A DNA stretch of 59,822 bases from Isotricha intestinalis (taxonomy: Eukaryota; Ciliophora; Litostomatea; Vestibuliferida; Isotrichidae). The notes under the pieces are model-generated. The model ran no database searches. It saw nothing but the letters and a program-made list of their open reading frames with translations, and was not told the DNA's origin. Positions 19,191-30,500 of the stretch are shown piece after piece; the stretch's first letter is position 1; the number at the start of each line of letters is the position of its first letter. The translations under genes were made by a program, and so were the position numbers. The DNA lies in assembly GCA_023807065.1 (NCBI GenBank), contig JAJJLU010000379.1:1-59822 (forward strand). Reading direction: 5' to 3'.

Positions 19191-20513
19191 TTATTTATTA
19201 TTTGATGATAATTGAAAATATCTATTAATTTCTAAAATATTCATTGCTAACCAACTTAAAGGTTCATTTGTAGCTTTACAAATTAATCTTAATTCTTTTA
19301 AATTTTGTTGAACTGTTTTTTTAAAAACTTTATAAATTCCCTTGTCGACAGAATCAGAAATATAAACTTTTTGATAAATAACTTTAAAAAACAATTCTTT
19401 AATAGTATTAACATTATTAATATCTAAAATATATTTAAATAAATCTTTAACATTATTTTTTCCTTCAAATTGATTATAAGCATTTAAAATAATATAAATT
19501 AATTCACAAATTTTTTTAGCTTCTTCAGTATTATCATTATAAATTTCTTCTTCTTTTTCTTTGGTTAAAAAATTAATTCCAATTTGAGTTGTTTGAGAAG
19601 GAAAAATTTCATTTTTTTGATTTTCAATATTATTAATTGAATTATTATCTGATTCACTTTCAGAATCTGAATTTTCATTTTCGCTTTCAGATTTATTTAT
19701 AATATTTTTATCTTTTAAATTAATAATTTTTTCATTTTCTTGTGTTGGACAACTATTATATGTAAAATTTATATTTTTATTATCTTTTGAATTATTTGAA
19801 ATTTCTGTAACTTTATTTTCTTTAATTAAACTTTTTTCTAAATTTAAATCTTCTGAATTTAATCTTAAATTATTTTGAAAACTTGAATTTAATTTCCTAT
19901 CATTGAATTTATCATCATTTATTGATTTAAAAGAAACATTTTTTTTAATTTTTGAATTAGATTTTTTTTCATTTTCTTTTTTACTTATATTAGTACTATT
20001 ATATATTAAATGTGGTTTTATTGGTCTAAAAATTGCTTTATTATTTTTTTTTATTAGTTTATTATTTCTATTATTTTTATTTGTACATAAATTATTTATA
20101 TGAAAATTTTTTTCTCTAAAATTCATTGATTTAATATTTCCTTTTTTTGGTCGAGATTCATTTCGAGATAAATTTATAAAATTTTGTTTAAGGAAATTTC
20201 TTGTTGAAATTGAATTAAAACATTTTGGTGATTTATTATTAATATTTCTTTTTAGAAAATAATCACTTTTTAAAGTTGAATTATTATCATCTATTGATAA
20301 TTCCTGTATATATAATATTTTTTGAATTAAATTTTGTTTCAGTTGATTTATAGTTTCTGTAATTAAATTGTATTTTGTATTTAATTCTAATAGTGTTTCT
20401 TCTATTAATTTTGATATTTTTGAATTCTTTTCTAGATTATCATTTTGAAAATTCATTAATGTATTATTTCCACTTTTTCTTAACGGAGAAATATTTTTCT
20501 TTAATGTGTTCAT
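19191..20513 (-). CDS. Hypothetical coiled-coil protein with conserved-looking C-terminus
   Basis: A 440-aa protein. Residues about 30-75 form a probable coiled coil (SKISKLIEETLLELN, then ITETINQLKQNLIQKI). Residues 80-320 are basic then acidic and disordered, including an acidic Ser/Glu/Asp run. Residues about 330-440 form an ordered helical domain: AKKICELIYIILNAYNQF, VKDLFKYILDI, LRLICKATNEPLSWLAMNIL. The contrast in composition suggests that the C-terminal domain carries the function. No motif identifies it. It is the last gene of the minus-strand series before the TMC gene. Confidence 0.7.
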   Translation of the reverse strand: MNTLKKNISPLRKSGNNTLMNFQNDNLEKNSKISKLIEETLLELNTKYNLITETINQLKQNLIQKILYIQELSIDDNNSTLKSDYFLKRNINNKSPKCFNSISTRNFLKQNFINLSRNESRPKKGNIKSMNFREKNFHINNLCTNKNNRNNKLIKKNNKAIFRPIKPHLIYNSTNISKKENEKKSNSKIKKNVSFKSINDDKFNDRKLNSSFQNNLRLNSEDLNLEKSLIKENKVTEISNNSKDNKNINFTYNSCPTQENEKIINLKDKNIINKSESENENSDSESESDNNSINNIENQKNEIFPSQTTQIGINFLTKEKEEEIYNDNTEEAKKICELIYIILNAYNQFEGKNNVKDLFKYILDINNVNTIKELFFKVIYQKVYISDSVDKGIYKVFKKTVQQNLKELRLICKATNEPLSWLAMNILEINRYFQLSSNNK

Positions 20514-20796
20514 TTTATTCTTTATTTTAATTTTTAAAAAATAATAAAGATTTTTCTTATTTTCAAAATATTTTGATTAAATCAATAGAAATAATAAAGT
20601 TATTAAATTATTTTCCTATTTATAAATAAAAATTTTCTGTTCAAATTGTGTATATATTTTTGAAGAAATATCTAATAATAAAAAAATATAAATAATATGA
20701 AATATTTAATTTCTGCGGAAAAAAAAATAAAAATAATAGAAAATATATTATATTAAATAATTATTAATAAAATATATTTTCTTATAAAAAATCTAA

Positions 20797-23180
20797 TTAA
20801 TGATGCTTCTTTTTCACAATTTTAAGTAACAGAGCATTGATTACATTCTTTTTTGTAATTTGTTCATAAAGTAATTGAAAATTTGATAAAATTAGTTGTT
20901 CCCTTTTAACAATATCTTCAAAATAATTTTCATTAGGTGAATTTTTTCTAAAAATTAAAACAATAAGAATAATAGCAATTAACATAAAAAACAAAGCACC
21001 TTCTCTTAATAAAGCAAAGAAAAAACCAAATACAGGAAAATTTAAAATTTTATAACTCATTCCATAAGATAATCTTGAGTTATCAGAAGCTGGACCACAA
21101 AAATTATTTTCATAAACTAAAATAGTTTTAATTCCATTATTATAACATCCAACTTCATTTTTATGTGGCATTTGAATAATATAGAAATAAGAATATAATA
21201 TTAAAGTTAATATATTATAACAACAAAATGTTGTTAACATTAATTGTGAATTTGATATTGTTCCTACATTTGTTGCATCATAATTATATCTTCCATTATT
21301 TATTAATTTACTATATTGAGATTTAAATTCTATATACATTATTATTGGAAATAATATCACTATATATGGAATAAATGGTATTGTTACTCCAAATAATATT
21401 GCTACTGAATATATATGTAATAATATTATAAATGGTTGATATGTTAATCTTTGCCTTTTTTTTAAACATTTACATGAAAAACAACAATTTATTATACAAT
21501 TTAATATTCTTATTAATAAAGATACTATTAAATATAATAATGTTAATAATAAAAAATTTATTCCTACTTCTTCTTCTCTGCATTTACTGTAATTGTTTTC
21601 TTTTATTTTTGTATATCCTATTAATCCTGTTTGTGATAAAGTTTTTGGAAGTAAATTTTTATATTTTCCAGGACAACCAAAAAAAGTTGGTTCTGATAAA
21701 GAAAAGATATTTAATATAAAATCCTTTTCCGAATGTTCTTGAATAGTAAAAAATAAAAATATAAAAATTAAATATATAAAACCTAAAATTGATGTGATTG
21801 TCTTTTTTAAAGTTTCACTAAAAACATATTTAGATAATTTAGTCCAAGTTTCAATTTTAGTAGTTAAACCAACAATAAAAGGGAAAATATGCATTCCTGT
21901 TGCAATTAATAAATAACACACAAAATCTCCCATAATATCTGTTAAAAAATAAAGTTTATTTTTAATTTTATAATCATCTCTTATAATGTTTCTTATTTTA
22001 AAGCAAACTGTCAAATAAGTGAAATAACCTATAATAAAAGCTAAAGAGAGAATACTAGAAATAGCTAAAGCAACATATTTATTTAAAGTACAATCACAAT
22101 CGCAATCACTATCATTATAATTAATATAATTAATAGAAACATGAGTATAATCAAGAGAATCATTTTGAATTTTATTTCTTAACATTAATGCATCTTTTTC
22201 TTTTCTGATATTAAAATCCCATGAATTAAATATATATGACGTTAATAATGATTTTTTATTTGTTCTATTATATATATTTGTTTGATAAAAACCTGATTTT
22301 AAAATGAAATAAAACATTAACGAAAAAATAAAAAAAAATAAAACCCAAACTCCCATTGTAATTGAATATTTATTAAACTCTTCTTCAGTGAAGGAAGAAT
22401 AAAATAAAAAACAAAAAATATAATATTTACATCTATCAGTTATTGTTCCTTTTTTTAATTTAATCACGTGATAAATTAATAAAAACAAAAAGATAATTGC
22501 ACCAAATAAAGACATTAAAAATAAAAATCTAATAATTTCAAAAAGTATTATTATAGTTCCATTATAATTTCCTTTAATAAAATTAATTTCAGATTTAAAA
22601 GGTAATAAACCAAATATAATATCTATCATTCTTTTATAACATGATTTAACTGTATTTGATTTATTAGCTTTAAAAGATATATTATTTCCTTCATAAATTC
22701 TATCTTCATTTTCTTCATCAAATAAAGATAAAAATTTTTGAGTTTCTTCTTGTTCATTATTTATTTTTTTTTTCTTTTTTCTTTTTTTTTCTAATTGTGT
22801 ATTTTCAGAAAAATCTAATCCACTATCTTCCAATTTTTCGATATCCTCTATTTTCAAAAAATCCTTTTTTTCTCTATATTTTGGAAGAATTCCTTTTACT
22901 TAAATTGAATTATATAAAATATTTAATTAATTATAATATTTACATTGTTTTATTATTTCAAATTGTCTTGATAATTTCCTCTGTTCTGAAAGAGCTTTCA
23001 TTGATTCCCTAAATTTAAATTTTATTTTTTTATTTACATTTTTGATATATTTCCAATTCTAACTCTTTTTAGTTTTGATGTTAATTTTTCTCTTCTTTTA
23101 AATCCTTCTCCTATTTTTTGAATATCTAAATCTGAAAAATCAGATAAAAGTGTATAAGAATTATCATCTTGGTTTGTCAT
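20797..23180 (-). CDS. TMC (transmembrane channel-like) family protein, three exons
   Basis: Exons 23180-23038, 23008-22944 and 22898-20797 join across introns of 29 and 45 nt to give 769 aa. The last exon alone lacks an upstream ATG, whereas splicing yields a continuous N-terminus (MKALSEQRKLSRQFEIIKQ then LKGILPKYREKKDF). The segment CYKRMIDIIFGLLPFKSEI followed by FIKGNYNGT and a first hydrophobic span matches the start of the TMC membrane core, where the motif is a helix, 'IeG.FGs' and a long span. About nine to ten further spans follow, with a Cys-rich cytosolic loop (CIINCCFSCKCLKK) and a luminal Cys/Gly loop. TMC proteins are ion-channel or mechanosensory complex subunits structurally related to anoctamins. 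A Lys-rich stretch (KKRKKKKK) precedes the core. The ends are cytosolic. Confidence 0.78.
22899..22943 (-). other. TMC intron 2, 45 nt, AAG acceptor
   Basis: On the minus strand it runs from GTAAATATTA to TTCAATTTAAG. The acceptor is AAG rather than the TAG seen in the other introns here. The join T+TA gives Leu and leaves the TMC frame open; the next AG downstream would create a TGA. Confidence 0.6.
23009..23037 (-). other. TMC intron 1, 29 nt
   Basis: On the minus strand it runs from GTAAATAAAA to TTTAAATTTAG. Splicing joins AAA AT to G GAA TCA ATG, removing an in-frame TAA made by the donor itself. Confidence 0.8.
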
Positions 23181-23609
23181 ATTAATTTTTTTTTATTATT
23201 TCTCAATTATTTTTTTTTAATCAAAAAAAATTCAAAAATTTTTGAAATCATTCGAAATTAATTTAAAATAATATAAATGAAAAAAAATAAATTATTGATT
23301 TTATCATTTTAATTTAATGTTTCTACAACAATGATAAAGATATAAAATTAAAATCTATTTTTTAAATACTCAAAAATAATAATTTTTAAAGATTTTATAT
23401 TTTGTTTAAATGATATTATTATATAAAACTATAATTAAAATGAAAGAGTTTATGATAAGGTTAAAAATAGATTTTATTATATTTTAAATAAATGGCATTA
23501 AAGAAATTATGGAATATTTATTTTAGGAATTTTATGAAAAAATTTAAAAATTTTTTTTTAAATAAAAAAAATAATATTTATTTTATTTTTTTTTTTTATA
23601 GAATTTATT
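23181..23609. other. Intergenic spacer
   Basis: A 429-bp AT-rich stretch between the TMC start and the 3' end of the BPI-like gene. It contains homopolymer A and T runs and no coding-like frame, RNA gene or repeat that I can see. Confidence 0.5.
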
Positions 23610-24950
23610 TTATTTATTATCTTCTCCAATAAGATAAATCCCTGTTTCATCTAAATAATAGTCATCAACGTAAATTAATTCATCAAATAAATTAATCCCT
23701 TTTTCAAATAAGCATATATTATTTAATTCAGTATTTAATATTTTATAAATTTTTTCTTTTAATTCATCTTCTTTTTCTTCATTATCAATTATTTCAATAT
23801 TTAAAACTGTAACACATACATTTATTGAACTAGTATATTTTAAATTTGCTTTTAACAAAAAATCTACTTTTATATCAAATTCTTCTAAAGTGTCTTCATT
23901 TGATTCATGATTAATTTTTAAGTGTAAATCTGTTTCTAATGTTATATTAAATAAATTAGTTATTTTATTTATATTTATTATTAATTTTACTGTCTTTGAA
24001 TCTGTTGTTTTTGTTATTATTTTTTTCCAATTTTTCATTTCGAAAAAATATGTTGATAATTTTAATGGATTATCTTTTGATAAAATAATATTATTTTTTT
24101 TATATTCTGATTCCTCAATAATTTGTCTTAACAATTCATAATTAATAAAATATTTTTTTTTATTTTCTTCACCAGTTAAAAATTTTTTAAATTCATCATT
24201 ATCAAGAGTAATATTTCTTTTAATTTCATCTTTAATATTACCAGAATAATAAGTTAATATAGAAATATTTTTATAAAATTCAGGAAACTTAACAAAAGAC
24301 ATATTAAACCTTAATTGTTTTTTTCCAAAAATTGATGATAAAGTCATAGGGACAAATTTATTTTCATATTCTTTTTCCATTGCTTTCATTAAAAAACTTT
24401 TAACTAAATTTTGAAGACATTCCATATTTTTTTTTAAAAAATTATCTTGTAATAATTTCAATATTTCTGTTTTTGTTGTATAATCAAATTTCTCTAAGAA
24501 AATTTTATAATTTGATTCAACATCTGATTTTTTTTCTTTTATAATTATATCAAAATCATATTTATTATCTTTTATTATTTGTTTAGCATAAATATAATAA
24601 ATTGAAATTATTATTTTTCCTTTTTTCTTTATTGAATTTTTATAAAAAGAATAATTACCTTCTAATTTAAAAGGAAAAGGAGCAAAAATTATAAAATTAT
24701 AACTTTCATTAATACATTTTAAATAAGGATTTAAATTTTCTTTTTTTTTTAATATCATATTATCAAAATGAATTGATTGATTATTTACTTCTATATCTTC
24801 TAATTCAATAAAATTATTTTGAAAGAAATCAAAATAATGATTGAATAATTTTTTTAATTTTGATTGATAAGGTGAGATTGAAATTATTAACTGAGATTTT
24901 ATTATTTTTAAAAAGAATAAAATAGGAAAAAAGAATATAAACTTTTGCAT
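23610..24950 (-). CDS. Secreted BPI/LBP-like lipid-binding protein
   Basis: 446 aa with a signal peptide of about 18 aa (MQKFIFFFPILFFLKIIKS). The body is beta-rich with amphipathic strands throughout, no membrane span, Asn-x-Ser/Thr sites (for example NQS, NYS, NIT) and few Cys. The order of strands, a central linker (about 200-230) and an end reading YVDDYYLDETGIYL resemble the BPI/LBP/CETP fold, whose two barrels bind lipid. That assignment rests on overall pattern, not on a signature motif, so it is tentative. It would act outside the cell, in food vacuoles or in secretory compartments. The gene is divergent from the ankyrin gene, whose start is only 116 bp away. Confidence 0.6.
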   Translation of the reverse strand: MQKFIFFFPILFFLKIIKSQLIISISPYQSKLKKLFNHYFDFFQNNFIELEDIEVNNQSIHFDNMILKKKENLNPYLKCINESYNFIIFAPFPFKLEGNYSFYKNSIKKKGKIIISIYYIYAKQIIKDNKYDFDIIIKEKKSDVESNYKIFLEKFDYTTKTEILKLLQDNFLKKNMECLQNLVKSFLMKAMEKEYENKFVPMTLSSIFGKKQLRFNMSFVKFPEFYKNISILTYYSGNIKDEIKRNITLDNDEFKKFLTGEENKKKYFINYELLRQIIEESEYKKNNIILSKDNPLKLSTYFFEMKNWKKIITKTTDSKTVKLIININKITNLFNITLETDLHLKINHESNEDTLEEFDIKVDFLLKANLKYTSSINVCVTVLNIEIIDNEEKEDELKEKIYKILNTELNNICLFEKGINLFDELIYVDDYYLDETGIYLIGEDNK

Positions 24951-25066
24951 TATTTTTTATTAATTCAATTTTATAAAAAAATAAAATAAATTTAAATAGA
25001 AAATTCAGTTTTAAATAGTCTTAAAAAATAATTTTCATTTGAGAAAAAATAAATAAATTCAATTAA
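24951..25066. promoter_or_regulatory. Putative bidirectional promoter
   Basis: 116 bp between divergent start codons (using the newly placed exon-1 ATG at 25067). A/T-rich with no recognisable motif. Confidence 0.35.
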
Positions 25067-28000
25067 ATGAAATCAAGGAATGTCATAAAATTTTCTGGTT
25101 TGTAAATATTTTATTAATTAAAAATTTAGACCAATGATTAAATCATCATTAAAAAAAAAAAATAGTTTTATTTTAACAAGTTTAGATAAATCACCTTCAG
25201 ATATTTTAAAATTTAAAAATGGAAATATAAGATTAATAAAAAAGAATTCAAAAGGAAAATTAAATTCAATTTCATTAACAAATAATAATAATAGAGAAAA
25301 AAGGAATTTAAGTGGGACTTCAGTAAATTCAAACAATAGTAATAAAGAAAAAAAAAATAGGAAATTATTAATAAATAAATCTTTGAATTTAACCAATGAT
25401 TTTGAAAAAATTAATAAAGGAAGAAATTCTTTTTTAAAAAGAAATGGAGTTAAAACAGAAAATAAATCACAATTAAAAATTTCATTAGATAAATTAGTTT
25501 ATATAAAAGAACCAGAAAAAAAAAAATTAAATAACTCTAAAAATATAAGTTTAAATATTGAAAATTCTAAAAATGAAAATAAAAATAAATATGGGGTTAA
25601 AATATTACATAGTAGAAATTTAAATTCTGAAACTTTAAATTATAACAGCCATAAAGCTTTTATTTCTTTTTTAGAAAAAACAAGTAATGAAATAGAAAGA
25701 AAAAGTAGTAAAAATAGTTTAAATAATACTGAAAATTGTAATAATAAAGATAATAATAATAATACTTTTTATTCACCAAAAATAAATTTAAAAAACAATA
25801 GTTCTCATGAAATTAGTAATATTTATAATATTAATAATAATTATAATAATAATCATATTCAATTAATAGATCATTCATCAACAACAAAATCATTAAATTA
25901 TTTTTATTTAAATAAAAACCCAAATTATTTTTCTTCTTCAAATGATCAAATAAGTACAGATACAAATTTACTTCCAAATAAAAATCATTCTCTAATAAAT
26001 AATAATTCTGTAGTATATAATAATAATTATATTAATAATGAAATAAATAATAATAAAAATAATAATTATCCAGTTAAAAAAAAATCAAAAAATTTTCATG
26101 GAATATTTCATCAAAGTGTGAGAGAACAAATTGATGAATTTGATAAAAAAAATGAACATCATCCTATTTTAAAAGTTAGAACATTAAATATACCAAATCA
26201 GAAAATAAATATATTTCAAGAAAAAACTAGTTCCACTGAAAATCAAATTTTAAATAATACTAGTCTAAGTTCAAGTAATAATAATGATAATTTAATTATC
26301 AATAATTCAGAAACAGAAAATAATAACAATAATAATAATATTAAAACAGAAAATATTATTGAAAATAATGTTGTTACTCAGAATAACTCAAAATTATCTC
26401 AAATAAGAAAAGAAAGTAATTTTTTAAAAAAATTAAAAGAACATCATAAAAAAGGAATATCAAATTTTAAAACTTTAAAAAAAAAAAAAAAGAAAAAAGA
26501 AGAAGAATTAATTATATTGAAAGAACCAATTAAATCAGCTGAAAGTGATATAAATAATTTAATAAAAAGACCAAATAAAAAAATTGTAAGCTTTAAAAAG
26601 CAATTATCTAAAATACCAGAAATATCAATAAAAAACTCAGAAGAAAAAGAAAAAACAAAAAATAAAAGTTCAAGTTCAAAACAAATAAAAGAAATAATAG
26701 ATATAAACAATCATATAAAAAAATTAAATAGAAATAAAAGTTTAAATGTGAAAAAAGGAGACAATATATTTAATAACATAATAGAAGAAATAGTAAAGAA
26801 AGAAAATAGTGAAAATAATAATTTTGAAATTGATGCTTCTTTTGAAAGTTTTGATTCAGAAAAATCAATAAAAAAACAACCTAGAAAAAGATCAAATAGT
26901 ATTTTAGCTTTTTTTAGAGCTTCTTCTTTAAGACTTTCAATGAATGAATTCCAATTTAATAGTAATAAAAATTTAATTGATTTAAAAAAACAAAAATTAA
27001 TTAATTTTTGTAGATATGATATAAGAAATTTTACTGATAAAATTGATGATGTGAAAAATAAATTAAAAGATAAATTAATCTCTGATTCTTTTATTCAAAA
27101 TAATTATTATAAAAGTATATTATTAAATGAAATAATCAATAAAAATATACCTGAAAAAAATAATATTTATTTTATTCAATATGAAAAATATTTCAATGAT
27201 TTTAATGAAAAAAATTTCAACGAATTTAATTCAGATATAAATAAATTAATTACATTTCAAAATAAAATAATAGAAAATATATTGCCAGAATCAATAAAAA
27301 GATTAATATTAAAAAAGAATTTAAAAGTAAATTTATATGAGCATATAATAAAAGGAAAATATTTGGAAACAGATTTAGGAACAATGGAAAATTTATTTAA
27401 TGTAAATTTATTAAATCACTTTGAAAAAATTCGCAGACCAACAAAAAGATCTTTTAAAAAATTTAATAGACACTTTACTCAAATTCTTCCTATAATTTTA
27501 TCAGGAAAAGCAGTTGAATATTTCAATAGATTTTTAATAAGAGATACAATGTTAGATGGAAGAAATAATAAAAAAGAAGAAGAAATACATAAAAGAAAGA
27601 AATTTAAAACTGGAAAAGTAATTAAATTTCTTTCGAATCACCATCATTTCAAATATTTTGAAAGAAATATGGTTAAAACTTTAAGAATTAGATTAGTTTC
27701 AAAACCTAATATAATAAGAGCTAATTCTACTTATTCTCATAATAAACTTTCAAAATATGAAAAGAATAAAATGTCAATTTTAAATGAATCATTTTTTCAT
27801 CGAAAAAGAAATTATTTACAAAATAAATTTATTGAAATTCAAAAAAAAAAAGAAGAAAAAAAAAAAAAGAATTCTATATCAAGTAAAAAAGCAATTTCAT
27901 TATATATATCACCCCAAAATTCTTTTAGTGAAAAAAAAATGATATATTTTAATAATATTTCTTTAAGAAATTTTGATAAAGGATTAGCAATAGATAGAAC

Positions 28001-28373
28001 ATTAAATATAAAAGATGATTTAATAAAAAAATGTAAAAATTATTATGAAGTATTATTCTTATATATTAAATATGGTGAATATCATAAATTTAAAAAAGTT
28101 TTTGAATATTTTAACTTATCAACAGAAATATATGACAATGAAGGAAATTCATTATTAAATTTAGCAGTACAATGTGAATGTACAAAATTAGTTAAATATT
28201 TATTATTAAAAGATGCTAATCCAAATAGTCAAAATTTTAAATTAAATTCTCCTCTTCATTATGCTTTAATTTATAAAAATTTTGAAATCGCAGATATTTT
28301 AATTAAATATGGAGCTTGTGAAAATTTAAAAAATGGAGAAGGATTAACTCCTTGGCAATGCTTAAATAATTAA
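25067..28373 (+). CDS. Large Asn-rich protein with C-terminal ankyrin repeats
   Basis: Exon 1 (25067-25101) encodes MKSRNVIKFSG and two bases of the next codon. After a 28-nt intron exon 2 begins at 25130, giving 1092 aa. The first ~600 residues are basic and Asn/Ser-rich with poly-Asn and poly-Lys tracts, probably disordered. Residues about 620-900 are more ordered and helical. The C-terminal ~110 residues hold three to four ankyrin repeats: NEGNSLLNLAVQCECTKLV, NSPLHYALIYKNFEIADIL, GEGLTPWQCL. Ankyrin repeats are protein-binding; the partner is unknown. No membrane span is present. It may be a scaffolding protein of the cortex or cytoskeleton (inference). Confidence 0.8.
25102..25129 (+). 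other. Intron, 28 nt
   Basis: Runs from GTAAATATTT to AAAAATTTAG. The join TT+A gives Leu, then CCA ATG ATT, in frame with the long downstream frame; the intron contains in-frame stops. Confidence 0.65.
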
Positions 28374-28740
28374 AAAAAATAATATTTAAAAAAAGAGAGT
28401 GCTTTTCTCTTTTTTTTCATTATAAATTTTATTGTTTAATAATATAAATGAAAAAAAATGTTTTTATTGTATTTATTTATATTATAAAACTAATTTCTTT
28501 TATTTATAAAATGTTTCAAATATATATAATATTTATAAAATTTTGGACAAACTTTTATAGCATAAATTATTTATATAAATCAATAATTGATAAAACTTTA
28601 TTTGTATAATTCATAAAATTTTCTTTAAAATAATTTTTACCACCCAATACAATTAAAATTTTATAATAATTAATAAATCAATCCTTTATTTTTTTAAATT
28701 ACATAAAAATCCTATTTTATCGAAATTAAAAAATATATAC
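28374..28740. other. Convergent intergenic spacer
   Basis: A 367-bp AT-rich spacer between converging genes. Apart from the hairpin at 28389-28415 listed separately, no coding or RNA feature is visible. Confidence 0.5.
28389..28415 (+). other. 3'-UTR hairpin
   Basis: AAAAAAGAGA and TCTCTTTTTT are perfect 10-base inverted repeats around a 7-nt loop, 16 bp after the ankyrin gene stop. Transcribed, it would form a weak AU-rich hairpin that could mark a 3' end; chance is also possible in such AT-rich DNA. Confidence 0.3.
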
Positions 28741-30246
28741 TTATTCTTTTTGCTCCTTCATAATTTTATCTTTACAAATATAATTATTGAGTATAAAAGG
28801 AATAATTATATCAATACTCATAAATTTATGATAAACTTTAGTATAAACACTATATAATTGAAAATGTTCATAATTTTCAATTATACTAAAAGGAAAAATA
28901 AAATACTTAAAATAAAAACAAAAACCTTTATTTTCTCTAGATTTAAAAAACCCAACATCAATTGCATTTTTAGAAGTTTCATTACTTCTAAAACTACTAG
29001 TTTTATAATTACAAATATTAATATTATTATTAACTAAATGATCTGTATTTTTTAAAATATAATTATTCTTCATTAAAGATTTAATTTTATAAAAAAGAAT
29101 AGTAGTAGAAGATCTATCAGTTTTTTTAGGGTCTTTTTTAATAGTAATCATTTTATGAAAATTATGTGACATTAATGAATTACACATTTCCAATACAAAA
29201 GATTTTTTAGTAAAATAATATGATATAAAATTAAATATTGCTATTATTATATCTCCCCATCCTCCAATTATTCCTACTACATCACTAAATTTTAAATATA
29301 TTCTTTCATATTCTGTTTCTACTTCAACACATGAAAAATTTATTTCTATTAAAGTTTCTCTTGAATAATATTTTTGTAATTCTAAATGAACAAAATCTAA
29401 CAATGTATATTTATATTGAAAGAAATCATAATGTTTTTTATTATTAAATATTATTCCATTATCTGTTATATATTTTTCTTTTGAAAAATAATAATAATAT
29501 CTTTTTACATTTCCTAATGAAATTGAAAAAAGTTCTGATTTTAAAAAATAAGAAATTGGATTTAAAGTACTTTCATGATTAATAGAATTAGATAAATAAA
29601 TTAATGAAATATAAGAATTTTCTAAATATTTTTCGATTTCTTCTTTATTTTTACATTTATTATTAAAAGTTTTATTTTCACATTTTACAACATGCATTTC
29701 TAAAATATCATATCCATTAATAAAATCTCCATATCTTCCTTTAAATGTTAAATTTTCTCCCATTTTAGGACATAAGTAATTCTTATAATTAAATTCCATG
29801 AATTCATTTTTATAAATTTGAAAATGATTTATATTACATTCTTCTAATTCAATGTTATGTGAAGTTCTATTTAATTTATTATGATTAAATTTATCTTTAT
29901 ATGGAATATGAACATTTCTTTCTAATATTATTGTTACATATGAAGGATCTAATTTTAATGCATCTCCATTTTGAAGTATACCATACATAAAAGGAAAATT
30001 ATTTAAATTTATTTCTGGAGGATTATTTCTATATATTGAATTTGTCACTATTGTATATGATGAATATGATATCATTTTTGAGAAATATGTTATTATTATT
30101 GATAATAAAAGAGAAAAAGATAATAATGAAAAAAATAATCCACATGGTGTTGAATAAGAAGTTTCACTCTGGTATCTTAAAGGAAAATTATAACCAAAAA
30201 TATCAAACCTTTTTAATATATTCCATGTTTTTAAGTAAAAGTTCAT
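28741..30246 (-). CDS. Two-span membrane protein with large Cys-containing ectodomain
   Basis: 501 aa. One hydrophobic span lies at about 37-62 (FFSLLSFSLLLSIIITYF) and a second at about 322-347 (VVGIIGGWGDIIIAIFNFI). Between them is an ectodomain of about 260 residues with Cys pairs and several N-glycosylation sites (NRTS, NLT, NKT). Short N- and longer C-terminal tails would be cytosolic. This topology is that of P2X and ENaC/degenerin-type channels, and the Gly-rich second span is compatible, but there is no diagnostic motif. I know a ciliate-expanded family of such two-span proteins starting with a 'DxFG' motif (here RFDIFGYNF); the function of that family is not known to me. Confidence 0.65.
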   Translation of the reverse strand: MNFYLKTWNILKRFDIFGYNFPLRYQSETSYSTPCGLFFSLLSFSLLLSIIITYFSKMISYSSYTIVTNSIYRNNPPEINLNNFPFMYGILQNGDALKLDPSYVTIILERNVHIPYKDKFNHNKLNRTSHNIELEECNINHFQIYKNEFMEFNYKNYLCPKMGENLTFKGRYGDFINGYDILEMHVVKCENKTFNNKCKNKEEIEKYLENSYISLIYLSNSINHESTLNPISYFLKSELFSISLGNVKRYYYYFSKEKYITDNGIIFNNKKHYDFFQYKYTLLDFVHLELQKYYSRETLIEINFSCVEVETEYERIYLKFSDVVGIIGGWGDIIIAIFNFISYYFTKKSFVLEMCNSLMSHNFHKMITIKKDPKKTDRSSTTILFYKIKSLMKNNYILKNTDHLVNNNINICNYKTSSFRSNETSKNAIDVGFFKSRENKGFCFYFKYFIFPFSIIENYEHFQLYSVYTKVYHKFMSIDIIIPFILNNYICKDKIMKEQKE

Positions 30247-30500
30247 TTTTTTTTAGAGATTTTTAATATAGTTTTTATTATTTTTAATTATTTTTCTGAT
30301 TTTTGTTATTTATAAAATGATAACTTTAATATATTATATATTATCAAATCATTAAATAAGAAATTATATTTCTATATTTTAATTCTCTTCAAATGTGATT
30401 GCTAAATAAAAAAAAAAAATTTTCAAGAAAAAAAAAAATAATAATAAAAATCCTCTTTGAATAATTATCTATAAAAAAACTTATTAACCAATTAAAAAAT

